Origin: Escherichia marmotae | Lineage (GTDB): Bacteria; Pseudomonadota; Gammaproteobacteria; Enterobacterales; Enterobacteriaceae | NCBI RefSeq assembly: GCF_002900365.1 | Contig: NZ_CP025979.1 | Location: 1,116,001 to 1,180,000, forward strand | DNA length: 64,000 nucleotides | Reading direction: 5' to 3' | Shown: positions 7,974 to 16,757 of the stretch, one piece after another | Position numbering within the stretch: the stretch's first letter is position 1 | How the letters are laid out: each line of letters opens with the position of its first letter | The notes under the pieces: generated by a model | Databases searched by the model: none | What the model was told of the DNA's origin: nothing | Seen by the model: the letters and a program-made list of their open reading frames with translations, nothing else | Program-made: the position numbers and the translations under genes

Positions 7974-8651
7974 TTAGTGGCGAGCGCGCACCAACTGATA
8001 CTTACGCGTCAAATACTCTACCGGTACGCTCCAGATGTGTACCAAACGCGAGAACGGGAACAGCAGGAATAAAGTCATTCCCAGCACCAGGTGCAGACGG
8101 AAAATAAACGCCACGCCGTCGAGGTGTTGAGAAGCGCCACCGTGGAAGGTCACTACTGACTGCGCCCAACCAACCAGTTTCATCATCTCACTACCGTCCA
8201 TATGCTGAGCGGAGAATGGAATGGTCAGCAAACCCAGCGCACACTGGATGACTAACAGTGACAGGATCAGGATGTCTGCTCCGGTAGTGGTTGCACGCAC
8301 GCGCGGGCTGAACAGACGGCGTTTCAGTAACAGCACACCACCAATCAGGCACAGCACGCCGCTGGCACCACCAGCAAACATCGCCATTTTCTGTTTCACT
8401 TCAATCGGCAGCCACGCTTCGTAAACCCAGTGCGGCGTCAGCATACCGAGGAAGTGACCGACAAAAATCCCCAGAATCCCGATATGGAACAGGTTCGACG
8501 CCAGGTTCATCCCTTTGCGATCCAGCATCTGGCTGGACGCCGCGCGCCAGGTGTACTGCCCGTAGTCATAGCGCAGCCAGCTACCAATCAGGAAGACCGC
8601 CCCTGCAATGTACGGGTAGATATCAAAGAAGAACATATTCAGGAATTGCAT
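7974..8651 (-). CDS. narI: nitrate reductase A gamma subunit (cytochrome b)
   Basis: NarI is the membrane di-haem b subunit that takes electrons from quinol and passes them to NarH. The 225-residue length is standard. It has five hydrophobic helices, with conserved haem-ligand histidines (for example HIGILGIFVGH and the pair in FIFRLHLVLGM). It overlaps the stop of narJ by one base and is the last gene of narGHJI. No anomaly was seen. Confidence 0.98.
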   Translation of the reverse strand: MQFLNMFFFDIYPYIAGAVFLIGSWLRYDYGQYTWRAASSQMLDRKGMNLASNLFHIGILGIFVGHFLGMLTPHWVYEAWLPIEVKQKMAMFAGGASGVLCLIGGVLLLKRRLFSPRVRATTTGADILILSLLVIQCALGLLTIPFSAQHMDGSEMMKLVGWAQSVVTFHGGASQHLDGVAFIFRLHLVLGMTLFLLFPFSRLVHIWSVPVEYLTRKYQLVRARH

Positions 8652-9361
8652 TAGTGCTGTCCTCCGGTGGTGATATTCAGATATTGCGGCGCGACGGCAC
8701 CCGCAAAGCGACGTTGATGGGCAGTGATTGCCGAATCACCGCAGCCTTTGTCAGCAAAGAACTTAACCTGCTCTTCTTCCCAGACGGCATCCAGCGCCTG
8801 CGGCGTATCATCGCGTGCTTCATCGGCAATTTTTTCCGCCACTTTGTCGCTGTCGATAGCGGTATTCGCCAGTTTGAGCAGCAAATCAAACAACACCGCG
8901 TAGCGGCTCTCACGCTGTTGCAGACGAGCACTCAGCAACGCCAGAATCGGCGCAATGTCCTGCAAGCCCCCTACCGCTTCGCTTTTCGGCAACTGCGCCA
9001 GATACTCCAGATACAGCGGCAGATGATCCGGCAATTCACGGCTATTTAGCTGCAAGCCGTGCTGCTCGTACTGCGCCAACAGGTCAACCATTGCCTGGCC
9101 ACGATCGCGGGATTCGCCATGAACATGTTCGAACAGCAGTAGCGATGTGGCGCGACCACGGTCAAACAGTTCGCTGTACTGCGCCTGCGCATCCAGCGGA
9201 TCAAGCGCAGTTAAATCACGCAGGAAAATGCCCAGCGCATGGGCATCTTCTTTCTGTAAGTTTTCCGACGCGGCAATAGCCTCAAACATCTCTTGTTGAT
9301 GCTGCCACAAGGCAGCATCCGGATATTCAAGGAGGCGCGAAACAATCACGAGTTCGATCAT
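8651..9361 (-). CDS. narJ: nitrate reductase A assembly chaperone
   Basis: NarJ (236 residues) binds the N-terminus of NarG and is needed for molybdenum cofactor insertion and membrane attachment of the complex. It is a cytoplasmic, all-helical member of the NarJ/DmsD/TorD chaperone family and is not part of the mature enzyme. Its start overlaps the end of narH by 4 bases. Length and position are as in K-12. Confidence 0.98.
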   Translation of the reverse strand: MIELVIVSRLLEYPDAALWQHQQEMFEAIAASENLQKEDAHALGIFLRDLTALDPLDAQAQYSELFDRGRATSLLLFEHVHGESRDRGQAMVDLLAQYEQHGLQLNSRELPDHLPLYLEYLAQLPKSEAVGGLQDIAPILALLSARLQQRESRYAVLFDLLLKLANTAIDSDKVAEKIADEARDDTPQALDAVWEEEQVKFFADKGCGDSAITAHQRRFAGAVAPQYLNITTGGQH

Positions 9362-10896
9362 GGATGCGGCTCCGTTTTGCTGGTCACGTCGATGGCATCG
9401 ATACGGCGGCTGTTGAACAGATTAAATTTCGTATCTGAGCCGTGGCAGCCGTCACCAAAGGTAAAGCCGCAGCCATTTTTCTCCGGGAAAGCTTCCCGCG
9501 CCAGTTCACGATGGCTGCTCGGCACCACAAAGCGATCTTCATAGTTAGCAATTGCCAGATAACGGTACATCTCCTGCGCCTGAGCTTCGGTCAGACCGAC
9601 CTCTTCCAGCGCACGGGTATCGACTTTACCGTCAACGGTTTCAGCTCGTTTGTAATGACGCATTGCCAGCATACGTTTCAGCGCGAGCAGCACCGGTTGG
9701 GTATCACCGGCGGTCAGCAGATTCGCCAGATACTGAACCGGGATACGCAGACTTTCAACGTCTGGCAGAATGCCGTTGCTACCCAGTTCGCCCGCATCTG
9801 CCGCAGACTGAATCGGTGACAGAGGCGGAACGTACCAGACCATCGGCAGCGTGCGATATTCCGGATGCAGCGGCAGCGCCAGCTTCCACTCCATCGCCAT
9901 TTTATAAACCGGCGACTGCTGTGCCGCTTCAATAACACTCAGCGGAATACCGTCCTTAATTGCCTGCTCAATGACTTTCGGATCGTTCGGATCGAGGAAC
10001 ACTTCCAGTTGGCGCTGGTAGAGATCTTTCTCGTTCTCGGTGCTGGCTGCACGTTCAATAGCGTCCGCATCGTACAGCAGCACGCCGAGATAACGGATAC
10101 GACCCACGCAGGTTTCTGAACACACGGTCGGCTGACCCGCTTCAATACGCGGATAACAGAAAATGCATTTCTCAGACTTACCGCTCTTCCAGTTGAAGTA
10201 GATTTTTTTGTACGGGCATCCGGTGATGCACATACGCCAGCCACGGCATTTATCCTGATCGATCAGGACGATGCCATCTTCTTCACGCTTGTAGATCGCA
10301 CCGCTCGGGCAGGTCGCCACACATGCCGGGTTCAGACAGTGTTCGCACAGGCGCGGCAGATACATCATGAAGGTGTTTTCGAACTGGCTATATATCGCCT
10401 TCTGGATGTTGTCGAAGTTCTTGTCTTTCGCCAGTTTGTCAAATTCGCCGCCCAGGTCATCTTCCCAGTTCGGCCCTTTTTCGATTTTCGCCATCCGTTC
10501 GCCAGTAATCAGCGAACGCGGACGAGCAATCGGCTGCGATTTGCTGCCTTCCGGCGCGGTATGCAGGTTCTGATAGTCAAAATCGAACGGCTCGTAATAA
10601 TCGTCGATCCCCGGCAGATGCGGGTTAGCGAAGATTTTACCCAACAACATGGCGCGGTTACCCATGCGCGGTTGCAGTTTGCCGTTGATTTTACGGATCC
10701 AGCCGCCTTTATATTTTTCCTGGTTTTCCCAGTCGGTCGGGAAACCCTGACCCGGCTTGGTTTCAACGTTGTTGAACCACGCGTACTCCACGCCTTCGCG
10801 GCTGGTCCAGACGTTTTTACAGGTAACTGAACAGGTGTGGCAGCCGATGCACTTATCGAGATTCAGCACCATGCCGACTTGTGAACGAATTTTCAT
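9358..10896 (-). CDS. narH: nitrate reductase A beta subunit (iron-sulfur)
   Basis: NarH (512 residues) carries four iron-sulfur clusters that relay electrons from NarI haems to NarG. Four Cys groups are visible: CIGCHTCSVTCKNVW, CEHCLNPACVATC, CRGWRMCITGC (where Trp replaces one Cys, giving the 3Fe-4S centre) and CIFCYP followed by CSETC. Its start overlaps the narG stop in an ATGA arrangement. It is cytoplasmic-facing in the NarGHI complex. Confidence 0.98.
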   Translation of the reverse strand: MKIRSQVGMVLNLDKCIGCHTCSVTCKNVWTSREGVEYAWFNNVETKPGQGFPTDWENQEKYKGGWIRKINGKLQPRMGNRAMLLGKIFANPHLPGIDDYYEPFDFDYQNLHTAPEGSKSQPIARPRSLITGERMAKIEKGPNWEDDLGGEFDKLAKDKNFDNIQKAIYSQFENTFMMYLPRLCEHCLNPACVATCPSGAIYKREEDGIVLIDQDKCRGWRMCITGCPYKKIYFNWKSGKSEKCIFCYPRIEAGQPTVCSETCVGRIRYLGVLLYDADAIERAASTENEKDLYQRQLEVFLDPNDPKVIEQAIKDGIPLSVIEAAQQSPVYKMAMEWKLALPLHPEYRTLPMVWYVPPLSPIQSAADAGELGSNGILPDVESLRIPVQYLANLLTAGDTQPVLLALKRMLAMRHYKRAETVDGKVDTRALEEVGLTEAQAQEMYRYLAIANYEDRFVVPSSHRELAREAFPEKNGCGFTFGDGCHGSDTKFNLFNSRRIDAIDVTSKTEPHP

Positions 10897-13800
10897 TTTA
10901 CGCTCTCCTGTACCTGGTCATTGCCTTCGCCATCTAACCAGTCAATGTTCTTCATCTTACGCACTACAACAAACTCATCGCGGTTAGAACCTACGGTGCC
11001 GTAGTAGTTAAAGCCGTATGCCAGATGGGCATAGCCACCGATCATATGCGTCGGTTTCGGCGTAATACGGGTGACCGAGTTATGGATGCCCCCACGCTGT
11101 TGGGTGATTTCTGAACCAGGCAAGTTAACGATACGTTCCTGCGCGTGGTACATCATGGTCATCCCTGCCGGAACACGCTGGCTGACAACCGCACGGGCAG
11201 TTAGCGCACCGTTGCTGTTGAAGACTTCAACCCAGTCGTTATCGGCAATACCCAGCTCTTTCGCATCAGCTTCGCTCAGCCAGACCACCGGGCCACCGCG
11301 ACCTAAGGTCAGCATCAGCAGGTTGTCGCTGTAAGTGGAGTGGATCCCCCACTTCTGGTGCGGCGTCAGGAAGTTGAGGGCTTTTTCCGGATTACCGTTG
11401 GATTTCTGCCCCATCACTTCTTTCACCGAACGGGTGTCGATCGGCGGACGATAGACCAGCAGGCTTTCACCGAAATCACGCATCCACTGATGATCCTGAT
11501 ACAACTGCTGACGACCAGAGAGCGTGCGCCACGGAATCAACTCGTGAACGTTGGTGTAACCGGCGTTGTAAGAAACGTGTTCATCTTCCAGACCAGACCA
11601 GGTCGGGCTGGAGATAATTTTACGCGGCTGTGCCTGAATATCGCGGAAGCGGATCTTCTCGTCTTCTTTATTCAGCGCCAGATGCGTATGGTCACGACCA
11701 GTAAACTCACTCAGTGCCGCCCAGGCTTTCACGGCTACCTGACCGTTGGTTTCTGGTGCCAGCGTCAGGATCATTTCTGCCGCATCAATCGCCGTGTTGA
11801 GCATCGGCTGGCCTTTCGCCGGACCTTCCGCTTTGGTGTAGTTGAGCTTACGCAGCAGATCCATCTCGCTCTGGGTGTTCCAGGCGATACCTTTACCACC
11901 GTTGCCGATTTTCTCCATCAGCGGACCGATAGAGGTAAAGCGTTCGTAAGTTGCCGGATAATCGCGCTCTACGACCATAATGTGCGGTGCGGTTTTACCT
12001 GGGATCAGGTCGCATTCGCCTTTTTTCCAGTCTTTTACATCCAGCGGCTGCGCCAGTTCAGCGGCAGAATCGTGCTGGATCGGCAGCGTGACGATGTCGG
12101 TTTCTTTACCCAGATGACCAACGCACACTTCGGAGAATTTCTTCGCGATGGCTTTGTAGATTTCCCAGTCACTTTTCGCTTCCCAGGCCGGATCGACCGC
12201 CGCAGACAGCGGGTGAATAAACGGATGCATATCCGAAGTATTCATGTCGTCTTTTTCGTACCAGGTTGCAGTCGGCAAAATGATGTCGGAGTAGAGACAG
12301 GTGCTCGACAGACGGAAGTCCAGCGTCACCACCAGATCCAACTTGCCTTCCAGACCGTTGTCCTGCCAGTCCACTTCTTCCGGCTTCACTCCGCCCTGCT
12401 GCCCCAGATCTTTGCCCTGGATACCATGTTCCGTCCCCAGCAGGTACTTGAGCATAAACTCGTGACCTTTACCGGAAGAACCCAGCAGGTTAGAACGCCA
12501 GATGAACAGGTTACGCGGATGGTTTTTGCCGTTTTCCGGCTGCTCCGCAGCAAAACGAATGGAACCGTCTTTCAGGGATTTCACCGTATAGTCAACCGGA
12601 TTCATCCCGGCTTTTTCTGCTTCACGTGCGATGGTCAGCGGGTTAGTGCCTAACTGCGGAGCAGATGGCAGCCAGCCCATACGTTCAGCACGCACGTTAA
12701 AGTCGATCATGTGGCCGGTATAACGGGATTTATCCGCCAGCGGTGACAGCAGCTCTTCCGCCGTGACGGTTTCATAACGCCACTGGCTGGAGTGGTTATA
12801 GAAATAAGAGGTACTGTTCATATGACGTGCCGGACGCTGCCAGTCAAGGGCAAACGCCAACGGCTGCCAGCCGGTTTGCGGACGCAGTTTTTCCTGACCT
12901 ACGTAGTGTGCCCAGCCGCCGCCGCTCTGACCGACACAACCGCAGAAAATCAGCATGTTGATCAGACCACGATAATTCATATCGAGGTGATACCAGTGGT
13001 TCAGACCGGCACCAACGATAATCATCGAACGACCGTGCGTTTTATCAGCGTTGTCAGCAAATTCACGGGCTATACGGATAATTTGCGAACGTGAGACACC
13101 GGTGATCTTCTCAGCCCAGGCCGGAGTGTAGGCTTTCACATCGTCATAGCTGGTTGCGCAGTTGACGTCGTTCAGACCACGTTCCAGGCCATAGTTTGCC
13201 AGCGTCAAGTCATAAACCGTAGTCACCAGCGCGGTGCTGCCATCAGCCAGTTGCAGGCGTTTCACCGGCAGTTTGTGCAGCAGAACGTTTTCCAGTTCCA
13301 CTTTGTTAAAGTGTTCAGTGCCGTCGCCGCCAAAGTACGGGAAGCCCACTTCAGCAATCTCATCCTGGCTACCCAGCAGGCTAAGTTGCAGTTCGGTTTC
13401 TTCGCCGGTTTTGCCGTCACGTTGCTCCAGATTCCATTTGCCCTTCTCGCCCCAGCGGAAGCCAATAGAACCATTCGGCGCGACCATTTCGCCTTGCGTA
13501 TTAAAGGCCACGGTTTTCCATTCAGGATTGTTTTCCTGGCCCAGCGCGTCAACCAGATCAGCGGCACGCAGCATACGACCCGCAGCGTAATAACCATCGC
13601 GTTCTTCCAGCATCACCAGCATCGGCATGTCGGTGTAGCGACGCACATAGTCGGTGAAATACTGACTTGGGTTATCAAGATGGAACTCACGCAGCATTAC
13701 GTGGCCCATCGCCAGCGCCATCGCCGCATCGGTGCCTTGTTTCGGTGCCAGCCACAGGTCGCACAGTTTAGCGATCTCAGCATAGTCAGGCGTTACGGCA

Positions 13801-14636
13801 ACGGTTTTGGTGCCTTTGTAACGCACTTCGGTAAAGAAGTGAGCATCTGGAGTACGGGTCTGCGGAACGTTAGAACCCCAGGCAATGATGTAGCTGGAGT
13901 TGTACCAGTCAGCAGATTCCGGCACGTCAGTCTGCTCACCCCAGGTTTGCGGAGAAGCTGGAGGCAGGTCGCAGTACCAGTCATAGAAGCTTAAGCAAGT
14001 ACCGCCAATCAGGGAGAGATAGCGGGCACCCGATGCGTAAGAAACCATCGACATTGCCGGGATTGGCGAGAAACCAGCAACACGGTCCGGACCGTAGTTT
14101 TTGATGGTGTAAACGTTAGACGCGGCGATCAGTTCGTTCACTTCCTGCCAGGAAGAACGAACAAAACCACCGCGTCCACGCGCTTGCTTAAAGCTTTTCG
14201 CCTTATCGGCGTCTTCAATAATAGAAGCCCATGCCTCAACCGGATCGCTATGCAGCGCTTTCGCTTCACGCCACATTTTCATCAGGCGTTTGCGCATCAT
14301 CGGGTATTTCAGGCGGTTGGCGCTATAGAGATACCAGGAATAGCTGGCACCGCGCGGGCAGCCGCGAGGTTCATGGTTTGGCAGATCCGGACGGGTACGC
14401 GGATAGTCAGTCTGCTGGGTTTCCCAGGTCACCAGACCGTTTTTAACGTAGATTTTCCAGCTACAGGAGCCGGTGCAGTTTACCCCGTGGGTAGAGCGGA
14501 CGATTTTGTCATGCTGCCAACGCTGGCGATATCCATCCTCCCAGTCACGGTTGGTATTGAGAAGCTGGCCATGCCCATCGGCAAAGGTTTCACCCTTCTG
14601 TTTGAAGTAGCGAAACCGGTCCAGGAATTTACTCAT
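10893..14636 (-). CDS. narG: nitrate reductase A alpha subunit (molybdopterin)
   Basis: NarG (1247 residues, the standard length) reduces nitrate to nitrite at a bis-MGD molybdenum site facing the cytoplasm. The FS0 cluster ligands are seen as His50, Cys54 and Cys58 in HGVNCTGSC. The Asp that binds molybdenum lies in the TPDAHF motif. It is the first gene of narGHJI, with an upstream FNR site and distal NarL sites. Long open frames on the opposite strand inside the gene are composition artefacts. Confidence 0.99.
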   Translation of the reverse strand: MSKFLDRFRYFKQKGETFADGHGQLLNTNRDWEDGYRQRWQHDKIVRSTHGVNCTGSCSWKIYVKNGLVTWETQQTDYPRTRPDLPNHEPRGCPRGASYSWYLYSANRLKYPMMRKRLMKMWREAKALHSDPVEAWASIIEDADKAKSFKQARGRGGFVRSSWQEVNELIAASNVYTIKNYGPDRVAGFSPIPAMSMVSYASGARYLSLIGGTCLSFYDWYCDLPPASPQTWGEQTDVPESADWYNSSYIIAWGSNVPQTRTPDAHFFTEVRYKGTKTVAVTPDYAEIAKLCDLWLAPKQGTDAAMALAMGHVMLREFHLDNPSQYFTDYVRRYTDMPMLVMLEERDGYYAAGRMLRAADLVDALGQENNPEWKTVAFNTQGEMVAPNGSIGFRWGEKGKWNLEQRDGKTGEETELQLSLLGSQDEIAEVGFPYFGGDGTEHFNKVELENVLLHKLPVKRLQLADGSTALVTTVYDLTLANYGLERGLNDVNCATSYDDVKAYTPAWAEKITGVSRSQIIRIAREFADNADKTHGRSMIIVGAGLNHWYHLDMNYRGLINMLIFCGCVGQSGGGWAHYVGQEKLRPQTGWQPLAFALDWQRPARHMNSTSYFYNHSSQWRYETVTAEELLSPLADKSRYTGHMIDFNVRAERMGWLPSAPQLGTNPLTIAREAEKAGMNPVDYTVKSLKDGSIRFAAEQPENGKNHPRNLFIWRSNLLGSSGKGHEFMLKYLLGTEHGIQGKDLGQQGGVKPEEVDWQDNGLEGKLDLVVTLDFRLSSTCLYSDIILPTATWYEKDDMNTSDMHPFIHPLSAAVDPAWEAKSDWEIYKAIAKKFSEVCVGHLGKETDIVTLPIQHDSAAELAQPLDVKDWKKGECDLIPGKTAPHIMVVERDYPATYERFTSIGPLMEKIGNGGKGIAWNTQSEMDLLRKLNYTKAEGPAKGQPMLNTAIDAAEMILTLAPETNGQVAVKAWAALSEFTGRDHTHLALNKEDEKIRFRDIQAQPRKIISSPTWSGLEDEHVSYNAGYTNVHELIPWRTLSGRQQLYQDHQWMRDFGESLLVYRPPIDTRSVKEVMGQKSNGNPEKALNFLTPHQKWGIHSTYSDNLLMLTLGRGGPVVWLSEADAKELGIADNDWVEVFNSNGALTARAVVSQRVPAGMTMMYHAQERIVNLPGSEITQQRGGIHNSVTRITPKPTHMIGGYAHLAYGFNYYGTVGSNRDEFVVVRKMKNIDWLDGEGNDQVQESVK

Positions 14637-14727
14637 CGGTTTTCTCCTGTGGGAGCCTGTCGGCTCTCTGATAAATCGACATTGCTAATGTTTAAAATGA
14701 AGGTAACGCTCTGAAACGTCGTGGGAA

Positions 14728-14741
14728 TTGATAACGATCAA
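14728..14741 (-). promoter_or_regulatory. FNR site of the narGHJI promoter
   Basis: TTGATAACGATCAA is a perfect TTGAT-N4-ATCAA palindrome. Its centre at 14734.5 puts a start of transcription near 14693 if FNR acts at -41.5, leaving a short leader before the narG ATG at 14636. It explains anaerobic induction. Confidence 0.9.
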
Positions 14742-14778
14742 GTGTGGAGGGGATGAAAAATAAAGTAATTTCCTAATA

Positions 14779-14793
14779 TACCCCTTTGGGGTA
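14779..14793. promoter_or_regulatory. NarL-like palindrome near narG
   Basis: TACCCCTTTGGGGTA is a symmetrical pair of NarL-type heptamers between the FNR site and the distal NarL site. It is probably one of the downstream NarL/NarP-bound positions of the narG control region. Confidence 0.55.
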
Positions 14794-14875
14794 ATTAAAA
14801 TGTTTCACCTAACATATTGTAAGTTAATAACTTTTACATCTAAGCACATTTAAACGCTTCGGATTTTTATACAGG

Positions 14876-14891
14876 TGGGTATTAAGGAGTA
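14876..14891 (-). promoter_or_regulatory. distal NarL 7-2-7 site of narG
   Basis: On the minus strand the sequence reads TACTCCT, two bases, ATACCCA: two NarL heptamers in the 7-2-7 inverted arrangement. It lies about 149 bp from the FNR site, so near -190, where the K-12 promoter has its high-affinity NarL site; IHF bends the DNA between them. Confidence 0.75.
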
Positions 14892-14897
14892 TCCCCC

Positions 14898-14969
14898 ATG
14901 GATGACATATTAATGATGCTTAATGACGCCGTTGAAATAATTATCCCTCTGAAAGTATGTTGTAACTAA
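14898..14969 (+). CDS. possible 23-residue ORF between narG and narK
   Basis: A short plus-strand frame (MDDILMMLN..., ending VCCN) begins at ATG 14898, a few bases after a GGAG in the NarL-bound segment. It ends just before the narK terminator. No family is recognised and the Shine-Dalgarno spacing is long. It may be chance, but its position right after a NarL site makes it worth noting. Confidence 0.2.
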   Translation: MDDILMMLNDAVEIIIPLKVCCN

Positions 14970-14977
14970 ATGACAAA

Positions 14978-15005
14978 TAAAAAAAGCGCGACATTACGCC
15001 GCGCA
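14978..15005 (-). terminator. narK intrinsic terminator
   Basis: Minus strand reads GCGCGGCG, short loop, TCGCGC and a run of seven T just after the narK stop at 15028. Confidence 0.85.
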
Positions 15006-15027
15006 AAGGATAATCAAATATTACGAT

Positions 15028-16419
15028 TTATTTTTTAGAATGCCGACCATATACCACCCAGGTAATTACCACGCAGGCGATATAGAAAATCAAAAATACT
15101 TTCATTGCACCGACTGGCGAACCCGTTAATGCCAGTGAGCTACCGAACGCTTTCGGGATAAAGAAGCCACCGATAGCACCAATGGCAGAGATAAAGCCCA
15201 GCGCCGCTGCAGTGTCGGTTGCAGCCTCACGCATAGCGCGTTCGTCAGAACCACCTTCTGCTTTCACGCGATCCATCGTCAGTTTACGGAAAATCACGGA
15301 AATCATCTGGAAGGTGGAACCACTCCCCAACCCCGCCGTCAGGAACAGCGCGAGGAAGACCGCGAAGAACGCCATGAAACTTCCGCCCTGCCCGTCAGTC
15401 GGTAAGGTGAGGAACAGCAGGCCGCTGAAAATCGCCATCAGGACAAAGTTCACCAGCGTTACACGGGTGCCGCCGAGACGGTCAGACAGAGCCCCCCCCG
15501 CAGAACGTGCCAGTGCGCCAATAAACGGTCCGAAGAAGGCGTAGTGCAGAATCTGCACATCCGGGAACTGCGTTTTTGACAGCATGGCAAAACCCGCAGA
15601 GAAGCCGATGAAGGAGCCGAAAGTAGCCAGATACAGCAAGCTCATAATCCACAGATGACCCCGTTTGAGTACCGGCAACTGCTCCTTGATGGAGGCTTTC
15701 GAGGTAGCAAGGTCGTTCATGCCAAACCACGCCGCAATGGTGAAGATGGCGAGGAACGGCACCCATATCCAGGAGGCGTTAGCCAGATACAATTCGCTGC
15801 CATCCGGTTGTGTTACGCCCTGGCTACCAAATGCAGCAAAAATCGACAGTGATACCACCAGCGGAGCAACCAACTGCATAACGCTGACGCCCATGTTACC
15901 CAGACCACCATTCAGGCCCAGCGCGCCACCCTGTTTCTGCTTCGGAAAGAAGAAGCTGATGTTTGCCATACTGGAAGCGAAGTTCGCGCCAGCAAAGCCG
16001 CACAGCAGAGAAATGATGATAAATACGCTGTATGGCGTAGTGGTATCCTGCACGGCAAAACCCAGCCAGACACAAGGAATAATCAGAATACCAGTACTAA
16101 ACGCCGTCCAGCGACGCCCACCGAAGATTGGAACCATAAAGGAGTATGGCACCCGCAATAATGCGCCAGAAACCGAAGGTAGTGCGGTTAAAAGAAATAG
16201 CTGATCGGTCGTAAAATTAAAGCCGACTTTCGGTAAGTTCACCGCGACAGCACTGAATAACATCCATACGCAAAACGCCAGCAGCAGACAGGGAACGGAA
16301 ATCCACAGGTTGCGGCTGGCAATACGTTGACCGCGTTGTTGCCAGAACGCAGGATCTTCCGGTCGCCAATCTGTAATGACAGCTCCAGTAGCCCTTTCGG
16401 GGGCGGATGAGTGACTCAT
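15028..16419 (-). CDS. narK: nitrate/nitrite antiporter
   Basis: NarK exchanges nitrate for nitrite across the inner membrane and feeds NarG. This is a 463-residue, twelve-helix major facilitator of the NNP family. The two glycine-rich nitrate signatures are visible (GFAGANFASSMANISFFFP and the later GLGSGSTFQM region), as are the substrate-binding arginines in RVPYSF and ALARSAGG. The ATG at 16419 follows an AGAGG ribosome-binding site and gives the standard length; a GTG six bases upstream is less likely. It is divergent from narXL, with shared FNR/NarL control. Confidence 0.97.
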   Translation of the reverse strand: MSHSSAPERATGAVITDWRPEDPAFWQQRGQRIASRNLWISVPCLLLAFCVWMLFSAVAVNLPKVGFNFTTDQLFLLTALPSVSGALLRVPYSFMVPIFGGRRWTAFSTGILIIPCVWLGFAVQDTTTPYSVFIIISLLCGFAGANFASSMANISFFFPKQKQGGALGLNGGLGNMGVSVMQLVAPLVVSLSIFAAFGSQGVTQPDGSELYLANASWIWVPFLAIFTIAAWFGMNDLATSKASIKEQLPVLKRGHLWIMSLLYLATFGSFIGFSAGFAMLSKTQFPDVQILHYAFFGPFIGALARSAGGALSDRLGGTRVTLVNFVLMAIFSGLLFLTLPTDGQGGSFMAFFAVFLALFLTAGLGSGSTFQMISVIFRKLTMDRVKAEGGSDERAMREAATDTAAALGFISAIGAIGGFFIPKAFGSSLALTGSPVGAMKVFLIFYIACVVITWVVYGRHSKK

Positions 16420-16478
16420 AGACACCTCTGATACTCGTTTCGATGTCTGCCACCTTAGTGGCTGTAGCTAAAGGTAAT

Positions 16479-16492
16479 TTGATATAAATCAA
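16479..16492 (-). promoter_or_regulatory. FNR site of the narK promoter
   Basis: TTGATATAAATCAA is a perfect TTGAT-N4-ATCAA FNR palindrome about 66 bp before the narK ATG, the position of the activating FNR site in K-12. Confidence 0.88.
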
Positions 16493-16530
16493 ACGACAAT
16501 ATAACTTTATCTATCATTGATATTTATCAT

Positions 16531-16680
16531 TACCCATAGTGAGTACAGAGATTTCATAAAAATTATGAGATTTTTCACGGCGCTGTAAAATCCCTACCCT
16601 TACTGATGTAAAACGCCTAACCACACGGCAAATAAGGAGTAACTCTTTCCGGGTATGGGTATACTTCAGCCAATAGCTGA
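16531..16680. promoter_or_regulatory. narK-narXL intergenic NarL heptamer cluster
   Basis: The divergent control region (16420-16757) contains several NarL-type heptamers: TACCCAT with TGAGTA at 16531-16545, a TACCC at about 16596, AAGGAGTAA near 16635, and GGGTATGGGTATAC around 16651-16664. In K-12 this region gives nitrate activation of narK and modest control of narXL. Exact promoters were not resolved. Confidence 0.55.
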
Positions 16681-16757
16681 GAATAATGCCATTTCAGAAT
16701 GTATCATCACATTCATTAAGGTTATTGCTCATTCAAAGCCTGAAGGAAGAGGTTTAC

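Noticed and set aside
9442..10830. several plus-strand frames inside narH
   Set aside because: Overlap conserved iron-sulfur protein coding sequence on the other strand; composition is that of mirror frames.
11340..12653. 437-codon open frame on the plus strand inside narG
   Set aside because: It is wholly antisense to the well-conserved narG; no ribosome-binding site and Arg/His/Gln-rich composition typical of a shadow frame.
13251..13994. 247-codon plus-strand frame inside narG
   Set aside because: Antisense shadow of narG with no family match that I recognise.
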